Source: Carya illinoinensis
Taxonomy: Eukaryota; Streptophyta; Magnoliopsida; Fagales; Juglandaceae
Length of the DNA stretch: 64,000 nucleotides
Direction: 5' to 3'
Assembly: GCF_018687715.1 (NCBI RefSeq)
Contig: NC_056752.1
Location: 44,118,501 to 44,182,500 of the forward strand
Part shown: in pieces, positions 49,077-61,013 of the stretch
Position numbering within the stretch: position 1 is the stretch's first letter
Layout of the letters: every line of letters begins with the position of its first letter
Notes under the pieces: generated by a model
What the model was told of the DNA's origin: nothing
Database searches by the model: none
The model's input: the letters and a program-made list of their open reading frames with translations, nothing else
Program-made: the position numbers and the translations under genes

Positions 49077-51297
49077 TGATGAAGCGCTAAAACTGCATGA
49101 TTAAGTTACTTAAGTGAATAAATTATTTAACCAAAAATGATTTAAGTACTTAATTATGTAGTAAATTATGATACTTGAGTCAATTGATAAATTCTAATAT
49201 TTTTTGTGCTTAAAAAGAGTTATAATTCAATTGTTTCATGTCAAAATAAATATTTCAATTTTACTCTTCTCATATCATGTTTATACGCTGCAGGGCAATT
49301 ATTTTTAGAAAAAAACATATATGAGCTGCTGACACCCTGTTGAGTATAGAGAAATATTATCATAAAAGGTGCATTCTTGACAAGTTACAAACAAAGGCCG
49401 AAAGGAGCAGTCACGCATGGAAGAAAAGGGCAAATTCGGATTTTTGCTACGGGATGATGGGATCTTCATGCAGCAAAGACACTCACACACGCTGGAAACT
49501 CACACATGCTAAAAGCAGCAGAGCATCATTCGGACAGCACTCACACCATTCACGCATGCAGGAACACATGCACACATGCAGACCAACATGCAATACAAAT
49601 GCAAGACCAGGCCTAAATGCAGCAAAGACACTCACACACGCTGGAAACTCACACATGCTAAAAGCAGCAAAGCATCATTCGGACAGCACTCACACCATTC
49701 ACGCATGCAGGAACACATGCACACATGCAGAACAACATGCAATACACATGCAAGACCAGGCCTAAAAGCAGCAGAACACTCACTCAACACAGCTGGCAGA
49801 TGGCCTCACTCGGACAGCAGAAGATTATTCGGTTTCAACTTTTGGCATGTGAAGCTGAGAGATGGAAGCACTCGGACGTACAGTAGCAGTAGGTCAGCAG
49901 AAGAATAAACCTGCTGGCTCTCAACTTTGACAGAAGATCACGCTGGCATCTATGAGGCAGCACGTTGAAGACAGCAGCAGATAGGTTTTACACTCTGTTT
50001 TTCACGTAGAGACATTCGGCTACAGCAGAACGCTGGGCAGTTTATTTATTTTTCTTGCTGCTTCATTTCATTTTCGTTCGGGGAGGAAGCAGCAGAGTCT
50101 TTAGCTTTCTTTTGGTTTTCGTTCAGCGCAGTCTTTAGTTTTAATTCTTTTTTTTCACGTTTTTTTGGTTTTTATTCGGTAGAGGTTTATGGTTCCAGAC
50201 TCTTGAGGAGCTGGTTATTTTTTTCTTCTGTTTTACGTTTTAGTTTAGAGGAGACTGACGAAACTCTTGGACGAATTGTTTCATTTTATTTTCTTCTGGG
50301 CGTCGGCTTTGTTTTTGCCTCTTTGGTTTTCTTTTTCTTTTTTTCTTTTAGCTTTCGTTTCTAGCGTGAACATTCATTTCCGTTGGTTTTCTTCCAGTTT
50401 TTTTTCTCTTTTGGTTTTGGGACAGAGTTGTGGGTTCATAGTATAGTGTTTTTGGTTCCAGACGTAAGGAGGCGGCTAGTAATTAATTTTGTTCTTCTCG
50501 CTTTACGTTTTTAGCTTTTTTCTTTTTTCGTTTTCCCAGTTTTTACTTCTTAGTTCTTAGTTGTTTTCGCTTATAGGTCTTGCGAATTCATTGGGCATTT
50601 TTATTTTTCAGCTTGGTGTTTATTTTTATTTTGGGTATTTTTTTCTCTTAAATTTTAGCATGGTACAACTTAGATTAATATTTGTTGTTAGAGTTATCAT
50701 GTGTAGCTAATTTTAGAAACTTGGGTTGTGGAATGAGATTTAATTTATTTTAGGTTCTAGTTTAATGCAATATTTTATTGTTGAATGTTGATTTCACTAC
50801 GTTACTAGTTGGATTTAAATTGAAAATAGATTGTGGCTCTTGCTCTTGTTTTGTTGTTGACGTAAGGCACAACAAAAGCTTGAAAATTATCAAGGCTTCT
50901 CTCGATTGATTGATAATGTGTGTTTGGCTAGTAAAATAGAGAATCCCTTAGAAAAATATTGCAAAACTTGAGCATAACTTTTTATCTTCCGATTATCAAT
51001 GCCTTGATTGAGTTGTTAATCGAGAAAATTATCTAGAATCCAAAATAAAGAGAGTCTCAAACCCAACCCAAGTGTTTGTTAATTTACCTTTTTGATTAGA
51101 AACTCTAATTTCAACTTTGATTAATTTTTTTGCATTGCAATTGAATTTTATTTTCATCTCTCATACTTGATTCATTTGTTACTCACAAATCTCTTATTCG
51201 CTTTGATAACCCATTGTCCCTGTGGAATAAAATCCTGGACTTATCCTTGATATAACTTGACACTTCTACACTTGGAAGCACATTCGACCACGAGTCA
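49077..51297 (+). repeat. 3' LTR of Athila-like element 2
   Basis: It matches 40037-42261 closely, with the same internal 149-bp tandem repeat. Visible differences are isolated substitutions and short homopolymer changes. Confidence 0.94.
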
Positions 51298-51302
51298 CCC
51301 GC

Positions 51303-51600
51303 CCATGTGAGCTTTGGCTGGCCCCATCCAAGGGATGCAAGCAGCACCTATATAGGCTCACCAAACAATCTGCATGTGATGGATCACAGACAATTAACCT
51401 TAGCAACAACTTCCTTGTAGGACCAACTTCTACTTATGGGTCTCATTTAATAAGTACTTTGAGACAAATAAAACTCATTATTAAGGTCGTCTGTAGGTGA
51501 AATGCATGTCTCAACCTAGCTATGTCATACTAAAATAAAAATAAACATCAATTATCAGTTGTACATCGTTTACTCAAAACAATAAATCAAAATGTCCAAT
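51303..51600. other. Unidentified flank between Athila-2 and LINE
   Basis: No gene or repeat recognised. With the Athila element removed, this sequence continues the GC-richer flank at about 39950-40036. Confidence 0.5.
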
Positions 51601-51638
51601 TAGTCCACCATTCTTGATCAAATGGCCTAAAATCAAGA

Positions 51639-53759
51639 ATGATCTGGAATCCATTTGCAAGGTTTTATGCAAAAGAAAATCGAATTGTACCTGAGCTAGC
51701 TTTCAGCCTTTCATCGACTAGTGCAAACAGTACTGAATTCTCTAATGATAGTAGTCTGGGCCTGGATGGATTTGGATCTATCTTTTACAAGGCTTGTTGG
51801 GATATTGTGGCAGAGGATGTGTTGCTGGCTGTGCAAGAGTTCTTTCGTGGAGTTCCCATTCTGAGAGAGTTTACTTCCTCATTTCTTGTTCTTATCCCTA
51901 AGGTTGACAATCCCAATAGCTTTGATAAGTTCTGACCTATTAGCCTTTTCTCAGTCTTCTACAAAATGTGCATTAAGATTTTGGTGAGCCGAAGGAGCAT
52001 CTTAGAGAATGTGAGTCTAGCACAGGAAATGATTCAGTATCTCAACAAGCCAGTCCTAGGAGGTAGTGTAGTTATGAAAATAGATATGGTTAAAGCATAT
52101 GATAGCATCGACTAGAATTTTTTGATTCATGTGTTGTCGACTTTTGGGTTTTTTGATATCTTTTGTAACTTGGTCTGGAATTGTATCTCTTCTCCCTAGT
52201 TTTCAGTAGTCATGAATGAGGTATCCAAGGGTCTTTTTTAAGGGGCCCGTGGGTTGCGACAAGGGAATCCTATCTCACCATACTCATTTATTATAGTGGA
52301 GGAAAGCTTGTTGAGACTCTTGAAGAGAAGACATCAGGAAGGGCAGATTGTCTCTTTTTCACTTCTGAGGGGTGCTCCGTCCATATCTCATCTTCTTTAC
52401 GTAGATAACATAGTAATTTTTTCAAATGGTAGTAAAGCATCAGTTAAGGTGATCTCAGAGTCACTTGCTCTTTATGAATCGTGGTCTGGCCAAAAAGCTA
52501 GAAAGGAGAAATCTTCTTTTTTTTTTTCTCGAAGCTCATCTCTCTTGTTAGGAGAAGTCAACTACTGCGTATAACAAGGTTTTCAGAGGGCTCTTTTCCT
52601 TTCAGATATTTAGAAGTCCCCATAGTTTCTGGTAGATTAATTGCCAACCATTTTGATGAGCTTGTTTGGAAAATTGGTGCTAGAATTGGAAGTTGGAAAT
52701 CTCATCTTCTATCTAGTGGGGCCAGATTATTGTTGGTTAAACATGCAATAAGTGGTATGCCTGTACATTTGCTCTCTATTTTATAGGTTCCGAGATCTAT
52801 GTTAACGTCTCTTACTTGCTCCCTGAGTAACTTTTTCTGGGGTTATAAGGATGACAAACCAAAGAAACACTGGAAAGCTTGGGACCAGTTGTGCACTCCA
52901 GCAAGTGAGGGGGGTCTTGGTATCTGAAAATTCCAAGATGTCCAAAGATCTCTCCATATGAAATTAGCTTGGAAATTACTGAAGGGGGATACTCTTTGGT
53001 CTCATTTTTTAAAACTAAATATGTGAAGGAGGGCCATATTTCTCTTGTGAATCCGAATGAGTCTCAGTTTTGGAAGTTTATTGTTAGGCGCATCCCGGAT
53101 GTTATTCAACACTCCGAGTGGAAGCCTAAGGAAGGAAACCTCTCTTTTGGGTTTGACAAATGGTTGGGGGAGGAAATCTACGCCAAACCTGAAATTACAA
53201 GATATTTGGATTGAGGATGGTTGGGACTTGGACTAGTTACATAGTTTGGTGGGATCTCAAAAAGCCCATGAGATTGTAAGCACTATTAGTGGACTGAGAG
53301 AAGGGGAGGATGTCCTGATTTGGGTGGCTAAAGAAGATGGAACATTCTCTACGAAGAGTGATTGGGAGTGCATTCGGGTTGGAGCTCCTAAAATTAGATG
53401 GTCTGATTGGGTTTGGCACCCGTGCCTTCCCAAGAAGATGGTAATAACTATGTGGAAAAGCTTGAGTCATGCTCTTAGCCTGGATGATAGAGTTTGAAAG
53501 CTGGGCATACCTCTTGAAGTGCAATTGCTTTGGTCGTGGAGCCTATGGAGACTTGAATCATGTGCTATCCAACGGGGAAGTGGCTCGGGCCATTTGGAGG
53601 AAGCATGCTATTTAGGTGGGTATGCTAAGAACGAACTTATGCACTTGGAGAGAAACTGTCCAGGCCTGGTTTAACAGAGCCTTAAAATCGACTACAAGAG
53701 GGCTGCTCATTGGCATTATCCCAGTTATTGTTACATGGGTCCTCTGGCTCGATCATTGC
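51639..53759 (+). pseudogene. LINE ORF2 reverse transcriptase remnant
   Basis: The pieces follow the plant L1 order. SSLGLDGFGSIFYKACWDI and FLVLIPKVDNPNSFDKF lie at 51750-51935. VVMKIDMVKAYDSID is near 52070-52110, LRQGNPISPYSF at 52254, and a degenerate active site HLLYVDNIVIF near 52390-52420, where the family has ADD. The zinc-binding region follows at about 53330-53500 (WVWHPCLPKKMVITMW). Stops occur at 51933, near 52113, 52196 and 52240, and the frame changes repeatedly. The loss of the second aspartate in the active site is itself inactivating. Confidence 0.85.
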
Positions 53760-54149
53760 TGTTGGGTGCTGGTCGGAGACAGAGACGATTCTAAACACAA
53801 GGAGAGATGAAATTTAACGTGGTTCGACAATTGCCTACATCCACAGTTGCTGTAACTTCACTATGAAACAATTTTTACAAAAAATTTCTCTCTCTGTAAA
53901 CTCTCTCTGCTCATCCACTCTCACTCACTTCTTTGTTTTCTTCCCCACACACACTACTCTGCACAATTAAGCTCTCCTACTTATAGGAGAGCAACCCACT
54001 TTCGGTGCAGCAATTTGCTGCATCAATTACGTGGGTTGTGTGTGTGTGCCTAATAAACCAAAAAACTAAACGGTGGGTGGGTGCCTTTCGATGCATTAAA
54101 TAAGCAATGGAAATGCATGACCCACTAATTATTGTCTCCACTCATAACA
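53760..54149 (-). repeat. 3' LTR of copia element C
   Basis: A 390-bp TGTTG...AACA repeat in plus-strand orientation. The polypurine tract AAGTGGGAGA on the minus strand lies immediately inside it (about 54150-54160). The palindromic TATA segment is at 53972-53991, with one arm base changed from the other LTR. Confidence 0.92.
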
Positions 54150-54220
54150 ATCTCCCACTTGTAGACAAATGAGTCTATATATCTTCATAGCAACCATCAC
54201 AACAACTTCAAGTCATGCCT

Positions 54221-57200
54221 TTAAGTACGGAGACCAACTGAAGTTACACACAGTTTCAGTTTGTCAGTAGTAACTACTTTTGTGAGCATGTCTGCTGGGT
54301 TCTCCGCTCCTGAAATCTTCTCAAGTATTAGCTGTCCACTATCGAGAAGAGATCGGATAAAATGGTATCGCAACTGTATATGTTTCGTTCTGGAATGAAA
54401 GGCTGGATTCTTTGCAAGAAAAATAGCACTCTGACTATCATTGTACAGAATACCTTTTTCATTTTTCTTTCCCAATTCTTCCAAGAATGACTGCAACCAA
54501 ACCATTTCCTTCCCCGCTTCAGTTATAGCAACGTATTCTGCTTCTGTAGTTGAGAGAGCAACAATCTTCTGTAATTTAGAAGCCCACGATACAGCTGTAC
54601 CACCCAGTGTATACACAAATCTAGTAGTACTTTTTCTACTGTCAACGTCACCTGCTAAATCAGCATCTAGATATCCCTGTAGTTTTAAACCTGCTTTTGT
54701 AAAGCATAGTGACGTATCTGAAGAGCCTTGTAGATATCTTAAAATCCACTTAACTGCATCCCAATGCTGCTTTCCTAGATTACTCATGTACCTGCTCACA
54801 GCTCCCACTGCTTGTGCAATATCTGGCCTTGTACAGACCATGGCGTACATAAGACTACCAATAGCAGACGCATAGGGTATTCTGTTCATGCATTCTTGCT
54901 CTTCCTCTGTCTTTGGCGACTGATCCTTAGTTAGTCGAAAGTGACTAGCTAAGGGTGTGCTCACTGGTTTCGCCTTGTCCATGTTAAACCCTCTGAGCAC
55001 ATTCTTTACATACTCCTCCTGCGAGAGCTTGAGAGTATCATTAGACCTGTCTCTAATAATTCTTATACCAAGGATTTGTTTTGCAGCACCCAAATCCTTC
55101 ATCTCAAACCGCTTTGACAACTGCTTCTTCAGTTTATTGATCTCCTTGATGCTTGACCCTACAACGAGCATATCATCCACATACAATAGTAGGATAATAT
55201 AAGAGTTGTCAAAGTTCTTCATATAGCAACAATGGTCAGCCTGCAGTCTTGTAAATCCATTACTGCACATGAAGTTGTCAAACTTTCGGTACCATTGTCG
55301 TGGAGCTTGTTTTAGGCTATATAAGCTCTTTTTCAGTTTGCAAACTAGATTCTCTTTTCCCTTTACTGAGAATCCTTGTGGCTGGTGCATATAGATGTCT
55401 TCCTCCAAATCACCATGAAGGAATGCAGTTTTCACATCTAACTGCTCAAGATGTAGATTCTCTGCAGCCATAATTGCCAACACTAGCCTGATCATGGTCA
55501 ATTTTACAACTGGGGAGAAAATGTCTGTGTAGTCGATACCTTCCTTTTGTTGAAACCCCTTCACGACCATTCTGGCTTTGTAGCGCTTGCTACCATTGTT
55601 CTCTTCCTTAATTCTGTACACCCATTTGTTGTGCAAAGCCTTCTTGTCTTTTGGAAGCTTAGTTAGCTCCCATGTCTGATTTGATATCAGTGACTCCATC
55701 TCATCTTGCATGACTTTCTCCCACTTGATCGAATCTTCAATTCGTAGAGCTTCATCATAACTTTCTGGTTCACCACTATCTGTTAGCAGGATGTAGTGTA
55801 AAGATGGTGAGAACCGCTGTGATGGCCTGATTGTCGTTGAAGTTCTTCGAATAATAATGAGTGGTGTACGTTGTTCGATTTGTGTATCATCATTCTCTTG
55901 ATCATCGTTGTGATCAGTGTTGACTCGAGTAACATCAAAGTCAACAACCTCAGGTTTCTTTGGCTGCTCCTCAGGTTTAGCTTGTGACTTAGCTTTGTAC
56001 AGAATCTGCTCATTGAATATCACATTTCTACTTCTGATGATTTTGCGATTTTTTTCATCCCAAAATCGATAGCCAAATTCTTCATCACCATAACCGGAAA
56101 AAAAAAACATTTTCTAGATTTGGCTGTTAACTTGTTACGATCAGTAGAATCTATGTGAACATATGATACACAGCCAAAAACTTTCAAATGGGAAAGATTT
56201 ACATTCTTTCCGCTCCAGACTTCCTCTAGTAGATCGAACTTTAAGGGAACTGAAGGTCCCCTATTAATCAAATAGGCTGCAGTCTTAACTGCATCAGCCC
56301 AAAAACATTTAGGCAATCCTGAATTTAGCCTCATGCTTCTGGCACGTTCGTTGAGAGTTTTGTTCATGCGTTCAGCTACGCCATTCTGTTGCGGTGTCTT
56401 GGGAATAGTTTTCTGAAATCTAATCCCATTTGCAGCACATAATTCTTTGAACCCTCCGTCGATGTACTCTCCGCCATTGTCTGACCTCAGACATTTCAAC
56501 TTCAAGCCTGTTTCATTTTCAACCATGGCTCTCCACTTCTTGAAAGTGCCAATTGTGTCAGATATATTTTTCAAAAAATAAACCCATACTTTCCTGCTTG
56601 AGTAATCAATAAAGGAAACATAGTACTGCGATCCTCCAAGAAAAGCGATTGATGGCCCCCACAAAGCTGTATGCACCAACTCCAACTTTGTAGACTTTGG
56701 AGTTCTGCCATTTTTTAAGAAACTAACCTTTTTCTACTTCCCAAAAATGTAACCTTCACACATGTCGAAATCAGTTGATTTCAACTTTGGTAACTTCCCC
56801 TTGGATAATAGTAATTCCATTCCTTTCTCACTCATGTGACCAAGCCTTTGATGCCATAGGTTGGCATTTGCATCAGCAATTGCAACAGTATCTCTAATGC
56901 TTGAAGTCATGTATAGAGTACCTGTTTTTATGCCTCGAGCTACTACCATAGCTCCTTTTGTTATCTTCCACGTGCCACCGATAAATTGTACCGAATGCCC
57001 ATCAGCATCAAGTTGTCCTACAGAAATCAGGTTCCTCATGAGCTTGGGAACATGTCGCACATTCTGTAGCAACCATGCACTTTCATTGGGCAGATTGATT
57101 GGTACATCTCTCATGCCTTTGATTTCCAACGCTTCACCATCTGCTAAGTACACTTTTCCGAAATCACTAGTGACATAATTCTGCATGATTTCTCGATGTG

Positions 57201-58083
57201 CTGTAGTGTGGAACGAGGCTCCAAAATCTAACACCCAAGATTCAATTTGGTTGTCGACTGAAAGGAGTAAGGCATCTTGGAGGTCTTCTGTTGTGGCATT
57301 AGCAGAGTCATGCTCATTCTTCTTCTTTGCTTCCTTGCAATTATTTCTGAAGTGGCCAATCTTGCCACAATTCTAGCACTGTACTTGTTTTCTAGACCTA
57401 GATTTACTTCTGCCTCTTCGGGACTTTGACCTGCCCCGATTTGAACTTCTAATAGCTCCTCTACCTCTCATCTCGAGGTTTACGGTAGAACTGGAAGTTG
57501 ATGCTTCTCCTGTATCTCTTCTGCGAACTTTCTCGCTAAGAATATGGTCCCGGATATCTTGATACTTCATCTTTGTTTTGCCATAAGAATTGCTAACAAC
57601 TGTTCTCATGGCCTCCCAGCTTTTTGGCAATTGAGCTAGAGCAATCAGTGCACGTACTTAATCATCAAATTCAATCCCCACTGAATCTAATTGATTGATG
57701 ATGGTGTTGAACTCATTCAGATGCTGAATAACTGGAGTTCCTTCTGCCATTCTCAAGTAGAATATCTTGTACATTAAATGCACTTTGTTATTGGCTGATG
57801 GTTGCTCGTACATGTCTGATAGAGCCTTCATCAAATCTGCTATGGTCTTTTCCTTTCCCACATTGTGTGCAATTGATCTTGACAGTGTTAGTCGAATGAC
57901 TCCCAACACTTGTCTATCAAGGAAACTCCAATCTTCATTGCTCATGTCATCTAGCTTTCTTCCTAGGAGTGAAAGATGTAGTTTCTTCCCATAGAGATAA
58001 TTCTCTATCTGCATTCTCCAGTAGCCAAAGTCTGTACCATCAAATTTCTCGATACTAGCACCTTTAGCTTCTTCTCCAGCCAT
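54221..58083 (-). pseudogene. Copia gag-pol, few lesions
   Basis: Gag starts at ATG 58083 (MAGEEAKGASIEKFDGTD) and is cut by a TAA near 57657. It resumes at 57630-57373 with an Arg/Ser-rich basic stretch. A stop falls inside the zinc knuckle (before NCGKIGHFRNNC). The protease region starts near 57234 (VLDFGASFHTTAH; the family's D-S-G-A is D-F-G-A here). The pre-integrase HQRLGHMSEKG and integrase (56685-56100, SDNGGEYIDGG, PQQNGVAERMNKTL) follow. There is a stop near 56733, and a frame change at a T run near 56100-56110. The 629-codon frame 56110-54221 holds intact reverse transcriptase (LLLYVDDMLVVGSS) and RNase H (ALSTTEAEYVAITEAGKE) and ends after ENPADMLTKVV. Confidence 0.92.
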
Positions 58084-58113
58084 AACTTTACAAATGATTT
58101 TAAATTTGAACAA

Positions 58114-58602
58114 ATAAAGATCACCGTTGCGTCCGAAACACTCGAATTCGCTGGAAACGAGTCCAGAATCGTCAAAATTGGATCAAAATTGAGTTTAAAC
58201 AAGCCAAAACAGTTTTGGCCAACCAGAGTGTGATGAGTGGCAGGATGGCGTCGGCTCGGCTCAACAACACGGCTCAGCTCGGCTCCGCTTAGTCACGGCT
58301 ACACGGCTCGGCTCAGCTCAGGCGAGTGAAATACATGCGCGAAACATCTCTAGGGTGCATGGGGAGTGTGGATGCGTGAAGTTCAGTCGTCTTCAACCTC
58401 GGTTGCACGTGGGGGCACGTGAGTTGTAGTAGATGCACGCGCCTATCTTCTAGGGGTGCGTGTGGGCTCTTCCGACCTCCGTTTTTGATTCCGTTTGCAG
58501 CAACGGATTCGTCTCGACGCAAGGAACACTCTGGAGTTGTCAAAAATTGATTTTGACTAACTTTAATTTTTGGACAGCTCGAACCAGAGCTCTGATACAA
58601 TT
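58114..58602 (-). other. Leader and primer-binding site of copia element C
   Basis: TTGTATCAGAGC on the minus strand (58600-58589) matches the initiator-Met primer site with one change. The leader downstream shares CTCCAGAGTGTTCCTTGCGT with copia element A. It also contains a GC-rich block of repeated CGGCTCGGCTCAGCTC-type units near 58250-58320. A spurious frame at 58313-58600 was not accepted. Confidence 0.82.
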
Positions 58603-58998
58603 TGTTGGGTGCTGGTCAGAGACAGGGACGATTCTAAACACAAGGAGAGACAAAATTTAACGTGGTTCGGCAATTGCCTACGTCCACAGCTGCTGTAACT
58701 TCACTATAAAACAATTTTTACAAAAAAATTCTCTCTCTGTAAACTCTCTCTGCTCATCCACTCTCACTCACATCTCTGCTTTCTTCCCCACACACACTAC
58801 TCTGCACAATTAAGCTCTCCTATTTATAGGAGAGCAACCCACTTTCGGTGTAGCAATTTGCTGCATCAATTATGTGGGTTGTGTGTGTGCCTAATAAACC
58901 AAAAAACTAAACGGTGGGTGGGTGCCTTTCAGTGCATTAAATAACCAATGGAAATGCATGACCCACTAACCCACTAATTATTGTCTCCACTCGTAACA
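58603..58998 (-). repeat. 5' LTR of copia element C
   Basis: A 396-bp LTR with the perfect palindrome CTCTCCTATAAATAGGAGAG (minus strand, 58834-58815) around the TATA box. Confidence 0.93.
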
Positions 58999-59003
58999 AT
59001 TGC

Positions 59004-59587
59004 AAAGCAAGATGGGAAGGAAAATTTGAATCTATGGAGGAGACCTAGCGGACTATCCAATTCTGGACGGTGAAGCTTAGTGAGAAACTGAGGGCTACTA
59101 AGGCCCTATCTGCACAAGATGAGAAGATATTAGGAGACCTAAATATCAAGCCGAAAACCTGAAGGAGAAAGGAGATGCAGATTATCCATTGGCATCGCCT
59201 TAAACATGGTTGGTTTAACTTAACATGAATGAGAGTAGTAGAGGAAAACTGAGGAAGGTAGGTGTAGGGGGAGTTTTACGGGATGCTGCAGGTAATAGGA
59301 TTTTTGCCTTCACTTCTCCTCTTAATCATGGCCCAAATACCTTTGCTGAGTTCATGGCACTCCTCGTAGGACTGAGGAAAATCTGTGAAAGAGGTCTGGA
59401 CAACAAAGAGATTGAGATGGACTCTTTAATTGCGGTCAAGTGGATGAGAAGTGCAAAGTGTCCTATCTGGTATCTAGAAGATTTTTGGGAGGAATTATTG
59501 GGATTGCTTAGAGGCAAGGTGTTTTTAGTTTATCATATTTTCAGGCAAGGCAATGCTCTGGCCCATTTTTGGCCCAAATGCCTTTAG
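59004..59587 (+). pseudogene. LINE RNase H domain, 3' part of split ORF2
   Basis: The frame at 59225-59587 gives VGVGGVLRDAAGNRIFAF, TFAEFMALLVGLRKICERG, EIEMDSLIAVKWM and FRQGNALAHFWPKCL, the usual C-terminus of plant L1 ORF2. It joins the upstream remnant once copia C and its duplication are removed. A stop precedes the domain (near 59160) and the N-terminal NVD motif is degraded. Confidence 0.83.
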
Positions 59588-59932
59588 AAGACTGTGCAGG
59601 AGCTTGATCTGTGATGGCATCCCTTCCTCCTCTCCTAAGGGGTTTAATTAGAACATATAAGCTTGGTTTCCCTTACTTTAGGAACATTTTGTAATTGGCT
59701 GGTATAGTGGTTTATTTTCTGGTTTGGTATAGTTGTTTACTTGGGAGTGTTGTAATCTCTGTCTAAGCTTGGTGATCCTGTCTTTTGCTCTCTTTGATAC
59801 CACAGTTTCTCCACCATAAGTGAGATGCAATAGATTTCAAGAGGTGTTGTCCTCCTTTTAATTAAAAAAAGAAAGAAAGAAAGAAAGAAAATAAATAACA
59901 CTAAATTCAAAATGATTATTTTTAATTCTTAC

Positions 59933-60850
59933 CTCCGGTTCTTCGTGAAATTTTTCTCCAACATCTGAGCGTTTGGTAGTAATGAATCCCGATCTTCTCC
60001 AGGAGCTACACGCTGCACTTAGAGAAATTATATAAACTCCCGAGAGATTATTATATAAATACTCAAAAGTAAATTACCAAAGCATAAAGACGTTATACTT
60101 GAATCTGGATGCAGAAGCCATGGTTGTTGTTATCCTGCTTATAAGTGATGGCAGGCATCCATCGGGGAAAATATATTCCTTGATGAAATATGAACTTCGC
60201 CTATACTCATTATATCGTTCATTTGGTAAGGATGAGAAATCAAGAAGATATGATCATAAACCGGGTTTAATGGTTAGAGCTATAAATATATACCAAAGCA
60301 TTTTGCAACCCTCATGACATTAATATCAAACCGAAAGTAAGAGACAGGACTGTCATTACCTACAGAACAAGAATACCCGCGTCTTTGGCCAATAATGATT
60401 CACAGCAACCAAAGAACTCTTCCATAAATTCATGGCCAACATGTTCTATCATCTCGCTGACAATTAAATGGATAAATTAATATCATGGTTTTATTGAAAT
60501 TTTTAGTCAGATTGGAGATCAGTTTTAATTAGTAAAAAAGAACTGACCACGATATGATCCTATCATATTTTTGGGTATCAGGCAATTGGCGATAGTCACA
60601 AAGAAGAAGTCTAATGTGATCCTGAGAGAAAAGTAACTTAAACTTGGTAAAAAAGTCTAATGTCGGATTCTATTAGCTAGGTACCGGGGGGGGGGGGGGG
60701 GGGGGGAATTACGATAAAAAACCCCAAAATTGCAGAGAATTTTATTTAGATGAATACAAAAAATACAATATGCCAAACGTATAAGGATTTAATATAATAT
60801 ATAATAAACCCCAATTAACGGATCTAGTCGGATTAATAATTAAAAGAATA
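59933..60850 (-). pseudogene. Partial CFA-synthase duplicate, exons 9-12
   Basis: Four exons of the gene at 6339-11255 recur in order on the same strand. Exon 9 (60621-60548) is intact, at 74 nt as in the gene. Exon 10 (60456-60360) has a 3-nt insertion, and its last codon CAG is TAG. Exon 11 (about 60230-60099) is open, but its acceptor AG is lost (TTAG has become TTGA). Exon 12 (60012-59933) has an in-frame TAG at 60008-60006 and a 1-nt deletion. Intron sequence past exon 9 also matches intron 8 of the gene to about 60850, where a LINE begins. At the other end a LINE tail cuts intron 12. No other exons were found nearby. Introns are kept, so this is a DNA-level duplication, not a retrocopy. 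Confidence 0.92.
60686..60706. repeat. 21-base poly-G tract
   Basis: An uninterrupted G run inside the intron 8 part of the CFA pseudogene, absent from the intact gene. Its true length may be uncertain because such runs sequence poorly. Confidence 0.8.
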
Positions 60851-61013
60851 ATGATAGCCTTACCACTATTTTACCACTCTTTTTAATTTTTTTTTTTTAA
60901 ATTTTCTTTTACTTAATGATTAAGTAAGTGACTATCACTAAATAACGCGCTGGACGGTTTTGCCCTTTTTCCATCTTTACGCTCTGCTAGGGTTCAAAAC
61001 AGAGTAGCACCGC

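Larger units (their letters stand above)
40037..51297 (+). mobile_element. Athila-like Ty3/gypsy element 2, young insertion
   Basis: The 11,261-bp element is flanked by CCCGC at 40032-40036 and 51298-51302. The two LTRs (2225 and 2221 bp) differ only at scattered positions over long stretches I compared, which points to a recent insertion. It carries a tRNA-Asp-type primer site, one long gag-pol region with two visible lesions, a 1.2-kb 3' non-coding region and a polypurine tract. No envelope-like frame is present. Confidence 0.95.
53760..58998 (-). mobile_element. Copia element C (Tork-like), inserted in LINE
   Basis: LTRs at 53760-54149 and 58603-58998 flank a minus-strand gag-pol. ATTGC on both sides (53755-53759, 58999-59003) is the target duplication. 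Removing the element rejoins the LINE frame (WVLWLDHC to KARWEGK). The LTRs are very similar, with a few substitutions and short indels. The leader resembles that of copia element A. Confidence 0.94.
51600..59890 (+). mobile_element. 5'-truncated L1-type LINE split by copia element C
   Basis: ORF2 reverse transcriptase remnants start at about 51639. RNase H resumes after the copia insertion at 59004. The 3' UTR carries CCATAAGTGAG and ends in an A/GAAA-rich tail near 59860-59890. The tail abuts intron 12 sequence of the CFA-synthase pseudogene. The 5' boundary near 51600 is approximate and no clear target duplication was found. Confidence 0.75.

Noticed and set aside
60678..60710. Vector polylinker or assembly gap suggested by GGTACC before the G run
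   Set aside because: Flanking sequence on both sides matches intron 8 of the intact gene, so it is genomic. Only the run length is doubtful.
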